The translations under genes were made by a program, and so were the position numbers. Under the pieces are notes generated by a model. The model searched no databases and had not been told where the DNA came from. It was given only the letters and a program-made list of their open reading frames with translations. 8,547 nucleotides of DNA from assembly GCA_023249255.1 (NCBI GenBank), contig JAHFCY010000149.1:1-8547 (forward strand), in the 5' to 3' direction. How positions within the stretch are numbered: position 1 is the stretch's first letter; every line of letters begins with the position of its first letter. Source of the DNA: Candidatus Lindowiibacteriota bacterium. Lineage in GTDB: Bacteria; Lindowbacteria; 2-12-FULL-62-27. Below, piece by piece: positions 6,381 through 8,547 of this stretch.

Positions 6381-7484
6381 TCAGGTCTCCTGAATAGGGC
6401 GGTATTCGCCCGGGCCTAAACCAAAAGTCCAGGCAACCGCCTCGCGCGCTGTTTTCGCGGCCGGTGGTACACGAAGAAAATATGGTTTGCGGCTCCCATC
6501 GGATTCGGGAGTGCTATTTTCCACTCTGACGAAAACCAGCGGTTCGTCAATCCCCGATTCTTTACGATAGAGTTCGCCGCGTTCGTCCTTCTGCACAGCG
6601 TTCGCGCCCGAATCGAGGAGATATCGCGTTTCACCGTATCGTTCGAGAAGAACGCGCCGAACCTCGATGTTCCGCTCGCGTTCGATTTCCTCGATGCCGA
6701 TGGTCTCCGGGATATCCACGACATGGGACGGAACGCGCACGCCGTGCCAGTAATACGCGGCACAGCCGCCTGGCCACGCCACCGCCGGACCCGTTTCACT
6801 ATGCGCCCGTCCGCGTTCATCAAGATGGAATTCGGACGGCGGCTCGCAGACGAAACAATAATCAGGGAATGTCCACCAGCAGCCTCCCTCGCCCCCGGCG
6901 GTGAATGCGTCCCAAAGACAACATTTTCCCAACGAAGCAAAAATATCCTTGGTGCCCTTTTCGATCCCCTTCTCCATCGCCGAAGAAAGACCTTTGTCCA
7001 AGATAAATATTCCCGCGGCCGCTCGGCGCGATATCTTCCGTGTGAGGTTCTCTCGTCCCCATTCCCCGGCAAGGGCAATTTCATTACCGACCGCGCGCCA
7101 CACGCCAGCCTGTATGCCGGTCCGGCGCGCCTCTCGAAAGGGGATGCGGTGGGAGAACGCGCTACTCGCCCCTTCAAACTTTCTGACATCAAGCCCACGC
7201 ATCTTCAACCCGTCGGCCTTCTCAAGGAGGGCTTTGAGTTTCCGCGGGACGGAAGGGACCACCCAACCTCCGGGGTTGCGTGCCGCCTCGGAAACAAGTT
7301 TGACCATGTCGTCAAAAATTGCGTCGTCAAGCCGAAATGCCCGCGCCGACAACGTGGCAATTGTTTCTCGCGGGTTGCGACGCATGATGACGGTCGGCGC
7401 CGCAAACCCGGCAAGCGCGTACAGCCTTTTGACGGCACGACCAACATTCGTCTTCCATGCGCTGCGCGCTGCAACGTCATCCAT
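6381..7484 (-). CDS. DUF6745-domain protein
   Basis: The protein is 367 aa from the ATG at 7484, which has GGTGGA 6 nt upstream; an in-frame TTG at 7490 would add two residues and overlap the previous stop. Residues from about 203 to the end carry the hallmarks I associate with DUF6745: a W-rich start (GCWWTFPDYCFVCEPP), HLDERGRAHSETGPAVAWPGG, YYWHGVRVPSHVVDIPE, a charged helix (EEIERERNIEVRRVLLERYG), RYLLDSGA, DERGELYRK, DEPLVFVRVENSTPESDGS, YFLRVPP and the C-terminal TAREAVAWTFGL. The N-terminal 200 residues are helical and show no known domain. The biochemical function of this family is unknown to me. The histidine-rich gene immediately upstream resembles small genes I have seen beside DUF6745 genes, so the two probably act as a pair. 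This gene is visibly more GC-rich than its downstream neighbours. Confidence 0.88.
   Translation of the reverse strand: MDDVAARSAWKTNVGRAVKRLYALAGFAAPTVIMRRNPRETIATLSARAFRLDDAIFDDMVKLVSEAARNPGGWVVPSVPRKLKALLEKADGLKMRGLDVRKFEGASSAFSHRIPFREARRTGIQAGVWRAVGNEIALAGEWGRENLTRKISRRAAAGIFILDKGLSSAMEKGIEKGTKDIFASLGKCCLWDAFTAGGEGGCWWTFPDYCFVCEPPSEFHLDERGRAHSETGPAVAWPGGCAAYYWHGVRVPSHVVDIPETIGIEEIERERNIEVRRVLLERYGETRYLLDSGANAVQKDERGELYRKESGIDEPLVFVRVENSTPESDGSRKPYFLRVPPAAKTAREAVAWTFGLGPGEYRPIQET
6387..6392 (-). promoter_or_regulatory. Ribosome-binding site of the 92-aa gene
   Basis: CAGGAG on the - strand is 7 nt before the ATG at 6379 and overlaps the last codons of the DUF6745 gene. Its strength is the main reason to accept the small gene as real. 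Confidence 0.7.
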
Positions 7485-7486
7485 TG

Positions 7487-7807
7487 TCAATCCACCACGG
7501 GCCGGATTTCGGCTGGGTGGTACTCGTGCTGGTGAATCACGATATACACTCCCACCTCAACTTTGACGGGCGCGTGTTCCTCATGCACAAGCTCGGTCTC
7601 TTCGGGCACGACCAGAAGCCAGCGGTCCGTTCCAGCCTCCTCAAAAAATCTGGCGACGCGATTCGTAATTGCGTGGGCGTGTCCCGTCGTCTCGCCATAA
7701 GCGAGCACAATGCGGTCTTTGCCATCACGCGGCAATTCCTTCAACTGCGCATCCGATGCAAGTTTGGTTTCAACCAAAAGCACATCGCCCTGTCTGTACA
7801 TTTTCAT
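7487..7807 (-). CDS. Small histidine-rich protein, first gene of the cluster
   Basis: The ATG at 7807 gives 106 aa and lies 7 nt after a strong GGGAGG Shine-Dalgarno; in-frame ATGs at 7813 and 7801 sit too close to or too far from it, and the frame extension to 7873 is not needed. The product begins MKMYRQGDVLLVE and is predicted mostly beta. It has seven clustered histidines: H43 and H45 in GETTGHAHAI, H75 and H78 in LVHEEHAP, and H92, H94 and H97 in IHQHEYHPAEIRPV. Such spacing would suit a metal site in a small beta-barrel fold, but that is inference. Proteins with this GDVLL / TGHAH / HEEHAP / EYTPEEIR-like pattern occur as unnamed neighbours of DUF6745 genes, to my recollection. Its stop is 2 nt before the next ATG. 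Confidence 0.85.
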   Translation of the reverse strand: MKMYRQGDVLLVETKLASDAQLKELPRDGKDRIVLAYGETTGHAHAITNRVARFFEEAGTDRWLLVVPEETELVHEEHAPVKVEVGVYIVIHQHEYHPAEIRPVVD

Positions 7808-7842
7808 ATACATACCTCCCTTCGATGTCGGGCCGTGCCTCA

Positions 7843-7870
7843 CGAACAAAGTTCGGGTGCACGCCACCCG
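7843..7870. repeat. Two abutting inverted repeats in the cluster leader
   Basis: CGAAC-AAA-GTTCG (7843-7855) and CGGGTG-CACGC-CACCCG (7854-7870) are both perfect. They share two bases, so in RNA they could not both form fully. They lie 35-65 bp upstream of the first - strand gene. They could be operator half-sites or alternative leader hairpins. Short dyads also arise by chance in GC-rich DNA. Confidence 0.35.
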
Positions 7871-8035
7871 CAAGAATCAATATGGCTACCCCATAGCAGG
7901 GAAGGAGTGTTTTGAGGGGAGGTATTCCGAAAACCCTCATAACCCGTTGATTTTCAGATGGTCGATCCTTGGACATTTGCATTGTGAAATGAGGGGGACA
8001 CAAGGCGCATAGTTAAAACCACTCGTTCATAGATA

Positions 8036-8064
8036 TTGACACTCTCCCTCCGGCGTGGAACAAT
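8036..8064 (+). promoter_or_regulatory. Candidate sigma-70-type promoter for the exported-protein gene
   Basis: A perfect TTGACA (8036-8041) is followed after 17 bp by AACAAT (8059-8064), which matches 4 of 6 positions of TATAAT. Transcription would start near 8071, about 25 nt before the ATG at 8096. The spacing is ideal, the -10 is only fair, and the host's sigma preferences are unknown, so this is a suggestion. Confidence 0.35.
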
Positions 8065-8069
8065 CTCTT

Positions 8070-8084
8070 GGTGGGTGTCCCACC
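8070..8084 (+). promoter_or_regulatory. Perfect hairpin abutting a ribosome-binding site
   Basis: GGTGGG (8070-8075), loop TGT, CCCACC (8079-8084) is a perfect 6-bp GC-rich stem. The Shine-Dalgarno GAGGGGG begins at the very next base. If transcription starts near 8071, the mRNA would begin with this hairpin. It could stabilise the 5' end, control initiation, or be a DNA operator; which of these is not visible. Confidence 0.45.
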
Positions 8085-8095
8085 GAGGGGGATTG

Positions 8096-8547
8096 ATGCC
8101 GAAAGCCAAAATGATTTGGTTGGTATCCTTGATCGGGGGAATACTGGTTTTTGCCGTTCCGTCGGCAGCCGGTTTGTTGCGCGGCACCCATGTTTCGCCG
8201 AAGCCACCACTCCACGACACTTCCTTAATATCCACACCCGCCGACGCCGTCGCCGCCGCCGGCAGAATCTCGCAATATTGGGTTACCCCCATAAATATTG
8301 TTCATCCATATTCCAGTGGTGGGAGTGCCAATGTTGTTCCGCCGCTTTTCGCAGATGATGAGGATTATGGGGTGGGCGGTTATGTAACAAAGAGTGGCCA
8401 TGTCGGCCGCCAACCTCTCATTACGCGATCTTCACCAACCTCAACGCCCGAACGGTTGGGACGTGGACCCATGCCATCGTTCGGATTGTCGCAACAGGTC
8501 AAGGCATTCGGCGATGATATCAATCCAATTGCAAATCTTCTGGCTCG
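8096..8547 (+). CDS. Secreted or exported protein, 3'-partial
   Basis: The frame runs open for 150 codons from the ATG at 8096 to the right edge without a stop. A GAGGGGG Shine-Dalgarno (8085-8091) ends 4 nt before the ATG. The N-terminus is a textbook signal peptide: basic residues K3 and K5, a hydrophobic core (MIWLVSLIGGILVFAV, residues 6-21) and a PSAAG cleavage region, probably cut after A25. No lipobox cysteine is present. The visible mature part is low-complexity, rich in Ser, Pro, Gly and Ala, with an acidic patch (ADDEDYG), and matches no family I know. It may be a structural, surface or transfer-apparatus component of the host element, but only the start is visible. Opposite-strand frames here lack comparable features. 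Confidence 0.75.
   Translation, partial: MPKAKMIWLVSLIGGILVFAVPSAAGLLRGTHVSPKPPLHDTSLISTPADAVAAAGRISQYWVTPINIVHPYSSGGSANVVPPLFADDEDYGVGGYVTKSGHVGRQPLITRSSPTSTPERLGRGPMPSFGLSQQVKAFGDDINPIANLLA

Larger units (their letters stand above)
7808..8095. other. Divergent intergenic region
   Basis: This 288-bp stretch separates the - strand cluster from the + strand exported-protein gene and should hold promoters for both. On the + strand a TTGACA/AACAAT pair is visible at 8036-8064. On the - strand I see the GGGAGG Shine-Dalgarno (7815-7820) and two dyads but no convincing -10/-35 pair. A run GAGGGGG also occurs at 7991-7997 without a following start codon. Short frames cross the region on both strands but none has good start context. 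Confidence 0.6.

Noticed and set aside
6723-7566. Two long + strand frames (270 and 221 aa) across the DUF6745 gene
   Set aside because: They are antisense to a protein with clear family motifs; GC-rich genes commonly give open complementary frames.
7770-8003. - strand 77-aa frame with a short hydrophobic stretch upstream of the cluster
   Set aside because: It overlaps the start of the histidine-rich gene by 38 bp out of frame, no start in it has a good ribosome-binding site, and the hydrophobic run is too short for a convincing membrane helix.
7954-8292. - strand 112-aa frame opposite the exported-protein gene
   Set aside because: No recognisable domain or start context; the + strand frame has a signal peptide, Shine-Dalgarno and longer opening.
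1-8547. CRISPR array, tRNA, rRNA, insertion sequence or attachment site
   Set aside because: No regularly spaced repeats, cloverleaf or rRNA signatures, transposase motifs or terminal repeats were seen.

Overview
The window reads as bacterial accessory DNA, probably from a plasmid, phage or other mobile element. Shine-Dalgarno sites are clear (GGGAGG, CAGGAG, GAGGGGG), genes overlap by ATGA junctions, and both GTG and ATG starts are plausible. No rRNA, tRNA, CRISPR array, insertion sequence or housekeeping gene is visible, so I cannot assign a taxon. Composition is uneven: the gene around 6.4-7.5 kb is GC-rich, and part of the gene around 3.2-4.4 kb is strikingly AT-rich.

Left part (1-3251, + strand): one very long reading frame, open at the left edge. 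It carries a DnaG-primase-like module (a zinc-finger-like fold without its metal ligands, then an RNAP-basic/TOPRIM core with E and DxD residues). A long, mostly unrecognised, repeat-bearing region follows. The C-terminal tail resembles the sigma-70 region 3.2 linker. The layout recalls the large multi-domain 'polyvalent' proteins of phages and conjugative elements.

Central part (3236-7807, - strand): a tightly packed run of six genes transcribed right to left, each touching or nearly touching the next. In order they are: a 106-aa histidine-rich protein; a 367-aa protein ending in a DUF6745-type domain; a 92-aa protein; a 51-aa protein; a 506-aa AlbA_2/Schlafen-type protein with a GHKL-like ATPase region and a winged-helix tail; and a 397-aa protein of unknown function. 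The small genes are supported by start context and by ATGA overlaps. A perfect 11-bp hairpin sits inside the end of the 92-aa gene, just before the 51-aa gene and the ATPase. The last gene converges on the primase-like gene and overlaps it by 16 bp.

Right part (7808-8547): a divergent intergenic region with several small perfect dyads and a candidate + strand promoter. It is followed by the first 150 codons of a + strand gene with a signal peptide that runs off the right edge.

The best candidate for something undescribed is the six-gene coupled cluster. It joins a DUF6745 pair to an AlbA_2/ATPase regulator-like protein through two tiny unknown genes and ends in an unknown protein. What it does cannot be settled from sequence alone.
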